Source: Psychrobacillus vulpis
GTDB lineage: Bacteria > Bacillota > Bacilli > Bacillales_A > Planococcaceae
Reading direction: 5' to 3'
DNA: 64,000 nucleotides
NCBI RefSeq assembly: GCF_006861825.1
Contig: NZ_VDGI01000018.1
Location: 27,865 to 91,864, forward strand
Positions within the stretch are counted from its first letter, which is position 1, and every line of letters starts with the position of its first letter. The position numbers were made by a program, and so were the translations under genes. Below, one piece after another: positions 21,953 through 32,558 of the stretch. Under the pieces are notes generated by a model. That model was not told the origin of the DNA. It did no database searches and was given only the letters and a program-made list of their open reading frames with translations.

Positions 21953-22102
21953 TCATATCGTTTGCTTATGAAGCGTATGTGCGTTACAATGCGTACAATA
22001 TTTTTTTCGTTCTATACGTATAGATGCGCTCTCTTTCGATGTAGGAACCGTATAATTTCGGTGGCCACATTGCACACAACTTAAGACAATTTTCTTTGTC
22101 AT
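21953..22102 (-). CDS. rpmG: 50S ribosomal protein L33 (zinc-binding form)
   Basis: A 49-residue ribosomal protein read directly from sequence: it begins MTKKIVLSCVQCGHRNYT and ends CTHCNAHTLHKQTI. Both CxxC pairs (near residues 9-12 and 36-39) are present, so this is the zinc-binding (C+) type, matching B. subtilis rpmGB at the same locus. The ATG is preceded by AAAAAGGTGAG. It has its own promoter and is followed by secE. Confidence 0.95.
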   Translation of the reverse strand: MTKKIVLSCVQCGHRNYTVPTSKESASIRIERKKYCTHCNAHTLHKQTI

Positions 22103-22135
22103 TTTCTCACCTTTTTGGCGTATAAGTCTTTTTCA

Positions 22136-22164
22136 AGATTATCATTTTACATAAACGGTGTCAA
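22136..22164 (-). promoter_or_regulatory. SigA promoter of rpmG-secE-nusG
   Basis: TTGACA (22159-22164) and TAATCT (22136-22141) are 17 bp apart on the minus strand, directly after the sigH stop codon. Confidence 0.7.
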
Positions 22165-22178
22165 CAAAATGCCAGTGT

Positions 22179-22832
22179 TCATGCATAATTACTACCAATC
22201 TCCATATAACGCTCTAATTTACGTTTCACTCGTTGAAGTGCATTGTCAATTGATTTTACATGTCTATTTAATTCTTCTGATATTTCCTGGTAAGATTGAC
22301 CATCTAAGTATAAAGCAAGCACCTGCTGCTCTAACTCACTTAATATTTCCGCCATCTTCCCTTCCATATAATCATAGTCTTCCCGATTAATAATTAGCTC
22401 CTCTGGATCGTCGATGACTGAGCCAGCAATCATATCCATAAGAGTTCGATCTGATTCTTCGTCGTATATAGGCTTGTCTAATGAAACATATGAATTTAGT
22501 GGTATATGCTTTTGACGAGTTGCTGTTTTAATAGCTGTGATAATTTGTCGCGTAATACATAACTCGGCAAAAGCACGGAAAGAAGCTAGCTTCTCTTCTC
22601 TAAAATCACGTATTGCTTTATACAATCCAATCATTCCTTCTTGGAGAATATCTTCTTTATCTGCCCCAATTAAAAAGTAGGATCTGCCTTTCATACGAAC
22701 GAAAGAACGATACTTGGTTATTAAATAATCTAGCGCTTCAGTGTTTCCTTGATGAACCATCTCTACAAGCTCTTCGTCTTGTAAACTATCCAATTGTTGT
22801 AGATTCTGTTCTGTCTTTTCCAATGAAGTCAC
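22179..22832 (-). CDS. sigH: RNA polymerase sigma-H factor (stationary phase/sporulation)
   Basis: Sigma-70 family factor of 217 residues. Region 2 contains the core-binding segment (DKEDILQEGMIGLYKAIRDF) and region 4 has the helix-turn-helix (QSYQEISEELNRHVKSIDNALQRVKRKL). Length and sequence are those of SigH, which starts the sporulation and competence programmes. The gene keeps its usual place between the NYN ribonuclease gene and rpmG, and has a SigA-like promoter of its own. Confidence 0.97.
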   Translation of the reverse strand: MTSLEKTEQNLQQLDSLQDEELVEMVHQGNTEALDYLITKYRSFVRMKGRSYFLIGADKEDILQEGMIGLYKAIRDFREEKLASFRAFAELCITRQIITAIKTATRQKHIPLNSYVSLDKPIYDEESDRTLMDMIAGSVIDDPEELIINREDYDYMEGKMAEILSELEQQVLALYLDGQSYQEISEELNRHVKSIDNALQRVKRKLERYMEIGSNYA

Positions 22833-22859
22833 CTCGGCAATATAGGAATAGTTACCATA

Positions 22860-22889
22860 AGTATACAGGAAGAAAATTTACAGCGTCAA
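22860..22889 (-). promoter_or_regulatory. Probable SigA promoter of sigH
   Basis: TTGACG (22884-22889) and TATACT (22860-22865) are 18 bp apart on the minus strand, in the 61-base gap before sigH. Confidence 0.55.
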
Positions 22890-22893
22890 TGAA

Positions 22894-23403
22894 TCATTTT
22901 AATCCTCTTCGCCATTTTTCGAAAATTTCTGCAACTTCATCCGACAAAGGTATTTTCGAAGTTGGCTTATTCTCTTGGATATGTCTCACTTTTTTTGTAA
23001 TATTCGATGAAATAGCAACCATTTCGATTTCAAATTCTCGAGCAGATTTTCTTAATGCCCCTTGTCCAAAAATAACTCTTTGCTCCGTCAAATCGGAAGT
23101 TGCTACATGAATTTGAATCCTCCGACCACTTAACTCCTGTGTAAGCTTCTCAATTCGTTCATCAGCAGTTTCGTTTTCTCGCGTGTAAATTATTTCTACG
23201 TCATTTTGTTTCTTCTTGTTTTCTATTCCTGGCATTAGATGTGCATCAAAAACTACAATCACTCGAATACCAGTAAATGCTTTATATTCTGCCATTAGCT
23301 CGATCAGTCGGTCTCTAGCGTCTACTAATTTTTCTTTTTTTAACTTTTTTAACTCATTCCATGCGCCGATGATATTATATCCATCGACAAGTAATATTTG
23401 CAT
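22894..23403 (-). CDS. rae1: NYN-domain ribosome-associated endoribonuclease Rae1 (YacP)
   Basis: PIN-like NYN domain protein of 169 residues. It begins MQILLVDGYNIIGAW with the first catalytic aspartate, followed by VIVVFDAH and a later acidic cluster (VATSDLTEQRVI). In B. subtilis Rae1 cleaves mRNA in the ribosomal A site. It lies four bases after rlmB and is the last gene of the cysES transcript as it is arranged here. Confidence 0.92.
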   Translation of the reverse strand: MQILLVDGYNIIGAWNELKKLKKEKLVDARDRLIELMAEYKAFTGIRVIVVFDAHLMPGIENKKKQNDVEIIYTRENETADERIEKLTQELSGRRIQIHVATSDLTEQRVIFGQGALRKSAREFEIEMVAISSNITKKVRHIQENKPTSKIPLSDEVAEIFEKWRRGLK

Positions 23404-23407
23404 CTAT

Positions 23408-24160
23408 TTATCCTTTAAGCGGACGTCTTACACGCAGTACTTCGTACAATAGTATAGCCGTTGCAACAGACGCATTTAAGCTTGTAACATGACCTACCAT
23501 TGGCAAATGGTAAAGGAAATCACACTTATCTTTTAATAAGCGACTCATACCCTTTCCTTCACTTCCTATAATGATTGCTAAAGGAAGTGTTGCATCCATG
23601 TTTCGATAATCAGTAGACTTCGATGCATCCGTGCCCGCTATCCAAACACCACGTGATTTTAATTCATCCACTGTTTGCGCTAAATTACCCGCACGATAAA
23701 CCGGAATGTGTTCAATAGCACCAGTTGAGGCCTTTGCAACAACTGCTGTTAGCCCGACTGCACGTCTTTTCGGAATAATAATACCATGCGCCCCAACCGC
23801 ATCTGCTGATCGCATAATGGATCCAAGATTATGTGGGTCTTCAATTTCATCTAATATAATAAAAAGCGGATCCTCTTGTTTACTTGCAGCTAGGTCAAAC
23901 AATTCATCTAGCTCCGCATAACGATACGCGGCAACTGAAGCTACAATACCTTGATGATTCGCATCTGTTAAATTATCTAGCTTCTTCTTCGGAACAAATT
24001 GAACGATAATTCCTGCTTCTTTTGCTAACTGGATAATTTCAGAAACGCCACTTTTTTGTACACCTTCTGCAATCCATACTTTATTCATATCTCTTCCAGA
24101 ACGTAATGCTTCTACTACAGGATTTTTACCTGCAATAATTTCTCCTGTTTGCTCTGTCAT
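23408..24160 (-). CDS. rlmB: 23S rRNA (guanosine-2'-O-)-methyltransferase RlmB (TrmH/SpoU family)
   Basis: SPOUT methyltransferase of 250 residues. An N-terminal L30e-like substrate-binding domain (AGKNPVVEALRSG) precedes the knotted catalytic domain, with family motifs at LDEIEDPHNLGSIMRSADA, IIGSEGKGM and SLNASVATAI. It modifies G2251 (E. coli numbering) of the peptidyl-transferase loop. Its start directly follows the mrnC stop codon. Confidence 0.95.
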   Translation of the reverse strand: MTEQTGEIIAGKNPVVEALRSGRDMNKVWIAEGVQKSGVSEIIQLAKEAGIIVQFVPKKKLDNLTDANHQGIVASVAAYRYAELDELFDLAASKQEDPLFIILDEIEDPHNLGSIMRSADAVGAHGIIIPKRRAVGLTAVVAKASTGAIEHIPVYRAGNLAQTVDELKSRGVWIAGTDASKSTDYRNMDATLPLAIIIGSEGKGMSRLLKDKCDFLYHLPMVGHVTSLNASVATAILLYEVLRVRRPLKG

Positions 24161-24580
24161 TTATTTTTTCTCCCCTTTCTGATCATCAATAAATTGAACT
24201 GCAAAATGAAGTAATTCGTCCAAGCGATCTTTTTGTTCACTCAAGTACAAACTTCCAACGACCGCTTCAAATGCCGTACTATAATGATATGTTTGGACAT
24301 CTGTATTTTTAGGAACCGTTCCCGATTTTGCATTTCTACCTCTTTTTAATATCGCTAATTCTTCTTCTGTTAAAAAATCTGTGTTTATTAACTCTCGAAC
24401 AATCATTGCCTGCGCTTTTGCAGATACGTATTTGGTAGCTTCTCTATGCAAAATGTTTGGCTTTACACGCCCAGAACGGATGAGATGCTCTCGAACAACT
24501 TGTTCGAATACAGCATCTCCCATATACGCTAGGGCTAAAGAATTTAATTGTTTTACATCTGATATTTTAAAATTTCCCAC
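24161..24580 (-). CDS. mrnC: Mini-ribonuclease III (MrnC)
   Basis: A 139-residue RNase III catalytic domain lacking the dsRNA-binding domain, as expected for Mini-III, which matures 23S rRNA ends. It contains the signature [12 protein letters not shown] with its catalytic acidic residues and the second acidic site in [14 protein letters not shown]. It is tightly packed between cysS and rlmB, the conserved Bacilli order. Confidence 0.95.
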   Translation of the reverse strand: MGNFKISDVKQLNSLALAYMGDAVFEQVVREHLIRSGRVKPNILHREATKYVSAKAQAMIVRELINTDFLTEEELAILKRGRNAKSGTVPKNTDVQTYHYSTAFEAVVGSLYLSEQKDRLDELLHFAVQFIDDQKGEKK

Positions 24581-24584
24581 AAGT

Positions 24585-25985
24585 TTATCCTCTTCTCCAT
24601 CGAATACCTTGCGCAGTATCTTCCAAAATAATATTCATATCTTTTAATTGATCTCTTATTTCATCTGCTCGAGCAAAGTCGCGATTTTTTCTCGCTTGAT
24701 TACGTTCTTCGATTAACGCATCGATTTCTTCATCTAATATTTCTTTTTCTTGTTGAAGGGAAATTCCTAATACACCCATCAGCTCATCGAATATTGTTAA
24801 GAACTGTTTCAACACTTGTTCAGCTGTTTGTTTTTCAAGTAAATACGTATTCGCAAGCTTCGAAAGTTCGAAAACTGCCGCTATACCATTAGCAGTGTTA
24901 AAATCATCGTCCATTGCGGTCGTAAATTGCCCTTTCACTTCCTCGATTTTGTGTAACCAAATATCATGTTGATCACCTAAATCCGCAGTTGCGTTCAAAC
25001 GATGCATCACATTTGCATATGAAGTACGAATTCGTTCAAGACCTGCTTCCGCTTGTTCCACTAAATCTATTGAATAGTTAATCGGATGACGATACTGCAC
25101 ACTCAACATAAAAAATCTTAAAACTTGTGGATCGATTTGCTGACGAATATCATTTACTAATATAAAATTACCAAGTGATTTCGACATTTTTTCATTATCG
25201 ATATTAATATAACCATTATGCATCCAATATCGTGCAAAGGTTTTTCCAGTCATCGCTTCTGATTGCGCAATTTCATTTTCGTGATGAGGGAATGTTAAAT
25301 CTTGCCCACCTGCATGAATATCAATAGTATCACCTAGTATTTCACGCGCCATAACTGAACATTCGATATGCCAACCTGGGCGACCTTGCCCCCATGGACT
25401 TTCCCAGAAAATTTCACCTGGTTTCGCCGCTTTCCAAAGCGCAAAATCTAGAGCATCTTCTTTCTTTTCACCCGTTTCAATACGCGCTCCTACTTTTAAA
25501 TCGTCTACTGACTGGTGCGAAAGCTTACCGTATCCTTCAAACTTTCTCGTACGGTAATATACATCTCCCTGAGATTCATACGCATACCCTTTTTCTTCAA
25601 GCACTTTAATAAAATCAATAATTTCATTCATATGATCAGTTACACGAGGGTGTGCATCTGCTTTACTGCAACCTAGTGCTTCTACATCAGCAAAATAAGC
25701 ATTAATAAAACGTTCAGTTAGCTCTGAGACATCTTCTCCAAGTTCATTTGCAGCTTTAATGATTTTGTCATCTACATCTGTGAAATTCGATACAAAAGTT
25801 ACTTCATACCCGCGATATTGCAAATACTTCCTTACCGTATCGTAAATGATAACAGGACGAGAATTCCCTATATGAATGTAGTTGTATACAGTTGGTCCAC
25901 ATACATACATTTTAACCTTGCCCTCTTCCATTGGTACAAAGGGTTCTTTTTCACGTTTTAATGTGTTAAATATTTGAATTACCAT
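24585..25985 (-). CDS. cysS: Cysteinyl-tRNA synthetase
   Basis: Class I synthetase of 466 residues. The HIGH box appears as HIGN (residue ~37) and KMSKS as KMSKSLGN. Zinc-ligand residues are present (C29 in YVCGPTVYN, and the WHIECSVM and [12 protein letters not shown] segments). It is co-transcribed with cysE under a T-box that appears to carry a cysteine codon. Confidence 0.97.
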   Translation of the reverse strand: MVIQIFNTLKREKEPFVPMEEGKVKMYVCGPTVYNYIHIGNSRPVIIYDTVRKYLQYRGYEVTFVSNFTDVDDKIIKAANELGEDVSELTERFINAYFADVEALGCSKADAHPRVTDHMNEIIDFIKVLEEKGYAYESQGDVYYRTRKFEGYGKLSHQSVDDLKVGARIETGEKKEDALDFALWKAAKPGEIFWESPWGQGRPGWHIECSVMAREILGDTIDIHAGGQDLTFPHHENEIAQSEAMTGKTFARYWMHNGYINIDNEKMSKSLGNFILVNDIRQQIDPQVLRFFMLSVQYRHPINYSIDLVEQAEAGLERIRTSYANVMHRLNATADLGDQHDIWLHKIEEVKGQFTTAMDDDFNTANGIAAVFELSKLANTYLLEKQTAEQVLKQFLTIFDELMGVLGISLQQEKEILDEEIDALIEERNQARKNRDFARADEIRDQLKDMNIILEDTAQGIRWRRG

Positions 25986-26008
25986 ATCTCATTGTCTCCT
26001 ATTCCTAT

Positions 26009-26650
26009 TTATTTTTTACTTGTCAGTCGTTCTATTTCTTCTTTTAAATCCGTAATTTCACTTTCCATCTTCCTACATCTATCAGTAAATGGATCAGGTA
26101 AATCTTGATGATCTAAATTACGTTTCACCTTTACCCCATCCTGGATAACGATAACACCAGGAATTCCTACAACTGTTGAGTTTGTCGGAACATCCTTCAA
26201 CACAACTGAACCTGCTCCAACCTTACTATTTTCTCCAATAGTAATAGATCCTAATACTTTTGCTCCAGTTGCAACAAGTACATTGTTTTCTAGTGTAGGA
26301 TGTCTTTTTCCTTTTTCTTTCCCAGTACCACCAAGTGTAACTCCTTGGTAAATAGTACAATCATCGCCGATTTCACAAGTCTCACCAATGACAACACCCA
26401 TTCCGTGATCTATAAAAAAACGTCTTCCAATTGTTGCGCCTGGGTGAATTTCGATTCCCGTGAAAAATCTACTTATTTGCGAAATGACACGAGCAAGAAA
26501 AAATAATTTCTTTTTATAGAAAGCATGAGCAAGCCGATGACTCCAGATTGCATGTAAGCCGGCATACGTTAAAACAACTTCAAGCATACTTGTCGCTGCC
26601 GGATCTTGCTCAAACACTACTGCAACGTCTTCTTTCATACGCTCTAACAT
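26009..26650 (-). CDS. cysE: Serine O-acetyltransferase
   Basis: Catalyses the first step of cysteine synthesis, serine plus acetyl-CoA to O-acetylserine. The 213-residue protein has the N-terminal helical domain and left-handed beta-helix hexapeptide repeats, including [22 protein letters not shown] and the [14 protein letters not shown] loop. The ATG at 26650 follows AAAGGAGG. It is the first gene after the T-box, so cysteine synthesis and tRNA charging respond together to uncharged tRNA-Cys. Confidence 0.96.
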   Translation of the reverse strand: MLERMKEDVAVVFEQDPAATSMLEVVLTYAGLHAIWSHRLAHAFYKKKLFFLARVISQISRFFTGIEIHPGATIGRRFFIDHGMGVVIGETCEIGDDCTIYQGVTLGGTGKEKGKRHPTLENNVLVATGAKVLGSITIGENSKVGAGSVVLKDVPTNSTVVGIPGVIVIQDGVKVKRNLDHQDLPDPFTDRCRKMESEITDLKEEIERLTSKK

Positions 26651-26754
26651 TATTAATCCTCCTTTAAATAACAAATGCGAAAACGCTGGAGCCTGAACGT
26701 AGAGGCGCTTGTAGAAAGTTATCTACAAATCCAGATTTTATAATTACCTAAGAA

Positions 26755-27050
26755 ATAAAAAAAACGCCTCTGTCTATAAATAGACAGAGACGCATTAGGC
26801 GCGGTTCCACTCTGATTGAAAAGGCAAATACAACACCCTTTCCACTTCGCATCTTTAACGCAGATGTTACGTCCAGCCTACTCACATGTTCGGCATGGCG
26901 CTCTGAGGTGCATTTCAGTAACTCATTGGTTCAGACCACTTTCAGCCGGTGATGGTCCTCTCTAAAGAACGTGTGTTACTTACTTCTCCTCTTCCTAGCT
27001 TTCTATAGCTTCCGTTCGGAATTTGTATCCTCATTTTCACACCTAATAAA
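26755..27050 (-). promoter_or_regulatory. T-box leader (probably tRNA-Cys) of the cysES operon
   Basis: The minus strand carries the canonical T-box sequence AGAGTGGAACCGCG (26813-26800), followed by a strong terminator (stem GCGTCTCTGTCTA / TAGACAGAGGCG, then eight T, 26755-26793). Upstream is a Stem I region, in which ACTGAAATGCACC contains a UGC cysteine codon at 26912-26910 in the expected specifier-loop context. Uncharged tRNA-Cys would stabilise the antiterminator and switch on cysE-cysS and the genes behind. The specifier assignment rests on my manual alignment. Confidence 0.92.
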
Positions 27051-27063
27051 GAGAAAGTCAATC

Positions 27064-28527
27064 TTATTGTTTGGCGTATTTTGCAACACGCTCAATTACT
27101 TTCTCTTTACCAATTAAGCTTATTGCATTAGGTAGTTCAGGGCCATGTGTTTGACCAGTAGTCACTACACGGATTGGCATAAATAAATTTTTTCCTTTAT
27201 GACCAGTTTCTTTTTGTACCGCTTTAATCGCTGCTTTTATTTCATCTGCTTCAAATGTTTCTAAAGACTCCAGTTGCGTTTTGAACGCAGCCATTACTTC
27301 CGGTACTTGCTCACCAGCTAATACTTCTGTTGCTTCTTCAGTATATTCAAGCTCATCATTAAAGAACAATGACGATAATTGTACAATTTCTGCACCAAAG
27401 CTCATTTGCTCATGATATAAAGCGATTAAACTAGTTGCCCATTGAAGCTGCTCTTCTGACAATTCAGCAGGAAGTAGTTCAGCTTTTTGTAAATGTGGCA
27501 ATGCAAGCTCTACTACTTTTTCAAGTGGTAATTGCTTAATGTATTGATTGTTCATCCACGTTAGCTTTTGTTTATCAAACATAGATGGTGATTTAGACAA
27601 GCGATTTACATCAAAGATTTTGATGAATTCTTCTTTTGAGAAAATTTCATCTTCCCCTTCAGGTGACCACCCTAATAACGCAAAGAAATTGAACATTGCT
27701 TCAGGCAAATACCCAAGATCTTTATACTGCGTTACAAACTGAATAATAGACTCATCACGTTTTGAAAGCTTTTTGCGACTTTCATTGATAATTAGCGTCA
27801 TATGACCATACTCTGGATATTCCCATCCAAATACATCAAACACCATTAATTGTTTTGGAGTGTTTGATAAATGCTCTTCCCCACGGAACACGTGTGAAAT
27901 TTTCATAAAATGATCATCTAGTACAACAGCATAGTTATACGTTGGGATTCCGTTTGCTTTCACAAGTACCCAATCACCAACATCTTTGGACTCGAATGTA
28001 ACCGTTCCACGTACTAAATCTTCAAATGAATACGTTACATTTTCTGGAACACGCATACGAATTGTATATTGCAAGCCTTCATCTTCTTTTACTTGTACTT
28101 CCTCTGCTGATAAATGACGACATTTACCATTGTACATTGGAGCAGCTACTCCATTTGCTTTTTGTACTTCACGATCTGCTTCTAATTCCTCAGAAGTACA
28201 GAAGCATTTATAGGCATGACCTTTTTCTAACATTTCTTCAGCATGCTTCGTATAAACATCTAGACGCTCCATTTGACGATACGGTGCATAAGGACCACCA
28301 ATATCAACAGATTCATCATAGTCGATTCCTAACCACTTTAAATTTTCAAGCTGTGATAATTCGCCGCCTTCAATATTACGCTCAATATCTGTATCCTCGA
28401 TACGAACAATAAACTTCCCATTATGATGACGTGCAAACAAATAGTTAAATAATGCTGTACGTGCTCCTCCAATATGTAAATGTCCTGTAGGACTTGGTGC
28501 GTAGCGTACGCGAACTTCTTGTGTCAT
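27064..28527 (-). CDS. gltX: Glutamyl-tRNA synthetase
   Basis: Class I synthetase of 487 residues. The HIGH-type motif is [13 protein letters not shown] near residue 11 and the KMSKS-type motif is KLSKRDES. In most Bacilli this enzyme also charges tRNA-Gln with glutamate for later transamidation. It lies between ispF and the cysES T-box, the standard location. Confidence 0.97.
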   Translation of the reverse strand: MTQEVRVRYAPSPTGHLHIGGARTALFNYLFARHHNGKFIVRIEDTDIERNIEGGELSQLENLKWLGIDYDESVDIGGPYAPYRQMERLDVYTKHAEEMLEKGHAYKCFCTSEELEADREVQKANGVAAPMYNGKCRHLSAEEVQVKEDEGLQYTIRMRVPENVTYSFEDLVRGTVTFESKDVGDWVLVKANGIPTYNYAVVLDDHFMKISHVFRGEEHLSNTPKQLMVFDVFGWEYPEYGHMTLIINESRKKLSKRDESIIQFVTQYKDLGYLPEAMFNFFALLGWSPEGEDEIFSKEEFIKIFDVNRLSKSPSMFDKQKLTWMNNQYIKQLPLEKVVELALPHLQKAELLPAELSEEQLQWATSLIALYHEQMSFGAEIVQLSSLFFNDELEYTEEATEVLAGEQVPEVMAAFKTQLESLETFEADEIKAAIKAVQKETGHKGKNLFMPIRVVTTGQTHGPELPNAISLIGKEKVIERVAKYAKQ

Positions 28528-28596
28528 GGTTGATCCTCCTAGTTTTCGTGCATATAAACTTTATTTATTCTACCACTGCTATCGTGTTTTTTAAAG

Positions 28597-29076
28597 TTAG
28601 TCTTTTTTCACCAGTAATATAGTTGCCATGGATGCAATTCCCTCTTCACGACCAGTAAATCCAAGCCTTTCCGTCGTTGTTGCTTTTACGTTTACTTGTG
28701 ATGTATCAGCTTGAAGTAATTCTGCTACACGTGCGCGAATTGTTTCTATGTGTGGCGCCATTTTTGGCTTTTGTGCAATTATAGTACAGTCAATGTTTCC
28801 TAATTTGTAACCACGAGCGTCTACTAGCTTCCAAATATGCTCGAGTAATTTTGCTGAATCTGCATCCTTAAAATCAGGATCCGTATCTGGGAAATGTCTC
28901 CCAATATCTCCTTCTCCAATCGCCCCTAACGCTGCATCCGTAACTGTATGAAGCAGTACATCTGCATCAGAATGCCCGATTAGCCCTCTTTCATAAGGAA
29001 TTGTTACTCCTCCAATAATTAACGGACGATTATCCGCAAATTCATGTACATCAAACCCTTGACCAATTCGTATCAT
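28597..29076 (-). CDS. ispF: 2-C-methyl-D-erythritol 2,4-cyclodiphosphate synthase
   Basis: Fifth enzyme of the MEP isoprenoid pathway, 159 residues. Zinc-binding DVH is in [11 protein letters not shown] and the second zinc ligand is in HSDADVLLH. The C-terminal [16 protein letters not shown] segment is intact. The ATG at 29076 follows GGAGG; the start is two bases past the ispD stop codon. Confidence 0.97.
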   Translation of the reverse strand: MIRIGQGFDVHEFADNRPLIIGGVTIPYERGLIGHSDADVLLHTVTDAALGAIGEGDIGRHFPDTDPDFKDADSAKLLEHIWKLVDARGYKLGNIDCTIIAQKPKMAPHIETIRARVAELLQADTSQVNVKATTTERLGFTGREEGIASMATILLVKKD

Positions 29077-29077
29077 T

Positions 29078-29770
29078 TTATAATTCCTCCAGCTCACGAC
29101 TTTTTAATATAAATTCTCCAAAAAGGAGGTCTTCTTGCGTCGTCATTTTTACATTATCATATGTACTTTCCACGATGTGTACATCTTCACCTAGACGTTC
29201 TACAAGCATTGCTTCGTCTGTACCTAAAAATCTAGCATCGTCTGCAAGACGTTCTGCCTTTTCTAACAATGAAAACTGAAAAGCTTGTGGAGTTTGAATA
29301 ATCCACAAACACTCCCTATCGACCGTTTCTTGAATTATACCATTTTCAACTTTTTTCATCGTATCCTTTGCACGAACTGCCGCTACTGCTGCCCCTAATT
29401 TTGAAGCTTTTTTGACAAGCTGATGAATCACTTCCTGTTTAATAAAAGGTCTTGCTGCATCATGCACAAGTACAACTTCTTCTTTTGGTGAAGCCTTTAG
29501 ACAGGCATATACGCTTTGCTGTCGTTCTGCTCCACCTTCAGTTATAGCTGCCACTTTTGTAATATTATGCTTTTCTAGTAATTGTTCAATAAATGCTTGT
29601 TCCTCTTTTTTCACTGCTAACACAATATGTTTACACTTCGAGTCTTGTTCAAAAACGCGCAAAGTATGTACTAAAATAGGAATATTCCTCAGTTCTAAAA
29701 ACAATTTGTTTTGACCTGCACCCATTCGTTTTCCACTTCCCGCAGCAGGTAACAACACTGTATACTTCAC
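29078..29770 (-). CDS. ispD: 2-C-methyl-D-erythritol 4-phosphate cytidylyltransferase
   Basis: Third enzyme of the MEP pathway; it makes CDP-methylerythritol. The 230-residue protein has the nucleotidyltransferase signature [11 protein letters not shown] at its N-terminus, and VHDAARPF and IQTPQAF further in. It is coupled to ispF and follows the yacL gene. Confidence 0.96.
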   Translation of the reverse strand: MKYTVLLPAAGSGKRMGAGQNKLFLELRNIPILVHTLRVFEQDSKCKHIVLAVKKEEQAFIEQLLEKHNITKVAAITEGGAERQQSVYACLKASPKEEVVLVHDAARPFIKQEVIHQLVKKASKLGAAVAAVRAKDTMKKVENGIIQETVDRECLWIIQTPQAFQFSLLEKAERLADDARFLGTDEAMLVERLGEDVHIVESTYDNVKMTTQEDLLFGEFILKSRELEEL

Positions 29771-29842
29771 TTTATTTCTCCTCCTGTAAACAATAGAAAA
29801 AGAGGGTTTTCCTATTGATATCTAGGAAACAACCCCTCTCCA

Positions 29843-30931
29843 CTATTTTGAGTCTTGCGGCTTCGCAAAAATCATTCGACCTGCAGAAGTTTGAAGTACA
29901 CTTGTTACTTCTACATTTATCGCCTGTCCAATATATGCTTTTCCACCTTCGACTACAATCATTGTTCCATCATCCAAATATGCTACACCTTGATTTTGCT
30001 CTTTTCCATCTTTTATCACAACAACATGCATTATTTCCCCGGGAATAACTACCGGTTTTACTGCATTTGCGAGATCATTAATATTAAGAACACGTACTTG
30101 ATGAAGCTCACATACTTTATTTAAATTAAAATCATTCGTTACGACAATTCCATTCATTTTCTTTGCGAGTCGCACGAGCTTTAAGTCTACTTCTTGGATG
30201 TCATCAAAGTCTTCTTCCACGATTAACACTGCAGAAGCTCGCTCCGCTTGCAACGTTTTTAATACGTCCAAACCACGACGTCCTCTAGTTCTTTTTAATG
30301 TATCGGAAGAATCTGCAATATGCTGTAGCTCTGTCAAAACAAACTGAGGAACTACAAGTATTCCTTCCATAAAACCCGTCTGTGATATATCGGCAATACG
30401 ACCATCAATAATCACACTTGTATCAAGAAGTTTGTATGTCTCTAAATGCTGACCTAGGCTTTCGTCCTCTGTACTTTTCTTTTTATTTATTTGCTGTTTG
30501 GAAGGTGTAAAAACTTGAAGTAATTCATCTCGTTTTTTAAACCCTACTTGAAAACCTAAATATCCAAGTACAATAGATAAGAGTACAGGAACAACCGAAT
30601 CTATACCTGGAATCGCAATATTATTTATAGCAGATCCAAGTAAAAATGCAACGATTAATCCGATAACTAACCCCAATGTACCAAAAAGCAAATCGCCTAT
30701 GGGCGCCCTTAAGAGCCGTTCTTCCATCCAACGAATAAATTCAATCAAGTAGTCTGTTAAAAAAAGAGCTGCAATATACAGTATGATTGCACCAATAATA
30801 ACAGATACATACGGATTGTGAATCCAAGGGTTTTCGGATAAATTAATAAATTCGTATAAGTGCGGTAAAAATAATAACCCTAATGTACCACCTATTAAAA
30901 TGAATGCAATTTGAATAATCCATTTCAACAA
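29843..30931 (-). CDS. yacL: PIN/TRAM-domain integral membrane protein YacL
   Basis: A 362-residue protein with about four N-terminal membrane helices (residues 1-125), a PIN nuclease-like domain (LLDTSVIIDGRIADI ... VTNDFNLNKVCEL with conserved acidic residues) and a C-terminal TRAM RNA-binding domain. It is conserved at this locus in Firmicutes; its substrate is unknown to me. TTG at 30931 is chosen because GGAGGTGGG lies six bases upstream and the N-terminus then matches B. subtilis YacL. In B. subtilis disA separates it from radA; here they adjoin. Confidence 0.9.
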   Translation of the reverse strand: MLKWIIQIAFILIGGTLGLLFLPHLYEFINLSENPWIHNPYVSVIIGAIILYIAALFLTDYLIEFIRWMEERLLRAPIGDLLFGTLGLVIGLIVAFLLGSAINNIAIPGIDSVVPVLLSIVLGYLGFQVGFKKRDELLQVFTPSKQQINKKKSTEDESLGQHLETYKLLDTSVIIDGRIADISQTGFMEGILVVPQFVLTELQHIADSSDTLKRTRGRRGLDVLKTLQAERASAVLIVEEDFDDIQEVDLKLVRLAKKMNGIVVTNDFNLNKVCELHQVRVLNINDLANAVKPVVIPGEIMHVVVIKDGKEQNQGVAYLDDGTMIVVEGGKAYIGQAINVEVTSVLQTSAGRMIFAKPQDSK

Positions 30932-30987
30932 ACATCCCACCTCCATTTATTTTATTATACTGCCAACTTTCGTAGTACGTCTATTAA

Positions 30988-31020
30988 GTAGAACAGGAGC
31001 AAATACTACCCCTGTTCTTT
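30988..31020 (-). terminator. Hairpin between radA and yacL
   Basis: GAACAGG (30991-30997) and CCTGTTC (31011-31017) form a stem in the 129-base radA-yacL gap. The minus strand lacks a good T run, so termination is doubtful. No trace of disA is visible here. Confidence 0.35.
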
Positions 31021-31060
31021 TACATCTACGCACTCGAGAATTCCCACTGTTGGAATTGAG

Positions 31061-32431
31061 TTACTGAAATGCTTCCTTCATCGCATCATTGACAGTTTCA
31101 ACACCGATAACTTGAATTCCTTTCGGATAATCCCAACCACCTAAATTTGATGCTGGAACTACCGCCCGTTGAAATCCCAGTTTCACTGCCTCTTGAACAC
31201 GTTGTTCAATTCGCGATACTCTTCTGACTTCGCCAGTTAACCCAACTTCTCCGATAAAACAATCAGTAGGTGTTACACCCGTATCTCTGAAACTTGATAC
31301 TATACTTACTAGGACGGCTAAATCGATTGCAGGTTCGTCTAATTTAACTCCACCAGCAACTTTTATATATGCATCTTGTGTTTGAAGTAGTAATCCCATA
31401 CGTTTTTCTAATACTGCCATGAGTAAAGAAACTCTATTTTGATCGATCCCGGTTGCCATTCTTTTTGGATAATTAAAGCTAGATTGCGTAACAAGTGCTT
31501 GAATTTCAACTAAAATTGGTCTCGTTCCTTCCATAGAAGCAACTATGGCAGACCCAGCTGCTCCGTGTGATCGTTCTTGTAAAAATAATTCAGAAGGATT
31601 CAATACTTCCTTTAAACCCTGTTGTACCATTTCAAAAATAGCAATCTCATTTGTGGATCCAAAACGATTTTTTTGAGATCGTAAAATGCGGTACGTATGA
31701 TGACGCTCTCCCTCAAAATACAAAACGGTATCAACCATATGCTCTAGTAATCGAGGTCCAGCAATTTGCCCCTCTTTCGTTACATGACCTACTAAAAAGA
31801 TTGCTACATTCTTTGTTTTTGCAATACGCATTAGTTCAGCTGTACATTCTCGAACTTGGGATACACTTCCTGGAGCACTAGTCACTTCTGGATGATGAAC
31901 AGTTTGAATAGAGTCGACGATAACAAAGCGAGGTTCAACACTGTCGATTGTTTCATTGATTAATTCCAAATTTGTTTCGGAATATATATAAAGTTCTGCA
32001 GAAGTAACACCTAGCCGCTCTGCACGAAGTTTTGTTTGTCTAATCGATTCCTCACCCGAAATATATAAGACTCGCTCTCCTTTATTGGCCAACAAGGCAG
32101 AGACTTGTAAAAGTAATGTTGACTTTCCGATACCTGGATCTCCACCGATTAATACGAGCGAGCCAGGGACAATACCCCCTCCAAGCACTCGGTTTAGTTC
32201 CATTAAATTCGTATCAACTCTTGGCTCCTCTATAGTTTCAACAGCAATAATTGGCGTAGCTTTTTGTGCTACACCTGTAGAATGTTGAAAAGATCTTTTC
32301 GGCCCTTTCGAAACAACTTCCATTTCTTCTACCATAGTATTCCATTCACCGCATCCAGGACATCTTCCCATCCATTTTGCAGACTCATATCCACATGAAT
32401 TACACATAAATTTTGTTTTGCGTTTTGCCAT
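31061..32431 (-). CDS. radA: DNA repair protein RadA
   Basis: RecA-like branch-migration helicase of 456 residues. It has an N-terminal zinc finger ([18 protein letters not shown]), a Walker A motif ([12 protein letters not shown]), the RadA-specific KNRFG motif and a Lon-like C-terminal domain. It is downstream of clpC across a strong terminator. Confidence 0.97.
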   Translation of the reverse strand: MAKRKTKFMCNSCGYESAKWMGRCPGCGEWNTMVEEMEVVSKGPKRSFQHSTGVAQKATPIIAVETIEEPRVDTNLMELNRVLGGGIVPGSLVLIGGDPGIGKSTLLLQVSALLANKGERVLYISGEESIRQTKLRAERLGVTSAELYIYSETNLELINETIDSVEPRFVIVDSIQTVHHPEVTSAPGSVSQVRECTAELMRIAKTKNVAIFLVGHVTKEGQIAGPRLLEHMVDTVLYFEGERHHTYRILRSQKNRFGSTNEIAIFEMVQQGLKEVLNPSELFLQERSHGAAGSAIVASMEGTRPILVEIQALVTQSSFNYPKRMATGIDQNRVSLLMAVLEKRMGLLLQTQDAYIKVAGGVKLDEPAIDLAVLVSIVSSFRDTGVTPTDCFIGEVGLTGEVRRVSRIEQRVQEAVKLGFQRAVVPASNLGGWDYPKGIQVIGVETVNDAMKEAFQ

Positions 32432-32444
32432 TTGCTCCTCCTAT

Positions 32445-32513
32445 GTACGAAAAGCGTAAGCGCCTGTTAACCAAAAGGCACAAAACAGAATGACCATGGC
32501 GCTATCGCTAAAA
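32445..32513. repeat. Imperfect inverted repeat between clpC and radA
   Basis: AGCGTAAGCGCC and GGCGCTATCGCT are complementary with one mismatch and enclose about 40 bases. It resembles the short palindromic spacers common in Bacillales; no function is evident. Confidence 0.4.
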
Positions 32514-32515
32514 TG

Positions 32516-32555
32516 TAAAAAGGGCATTCCGTACTCAAGGTTCGGAATGCCCGCA
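32516..32555 (-). terminator. Strong terminator after clpC
   Basis: The minus strand has GGGCATTCCG and CGGAATGCCC around an 11-base loop, then TTTTT. It ends the ctsR operon before radA. Confidence 0.85.
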
Positions 32556-32558
32556 ATA

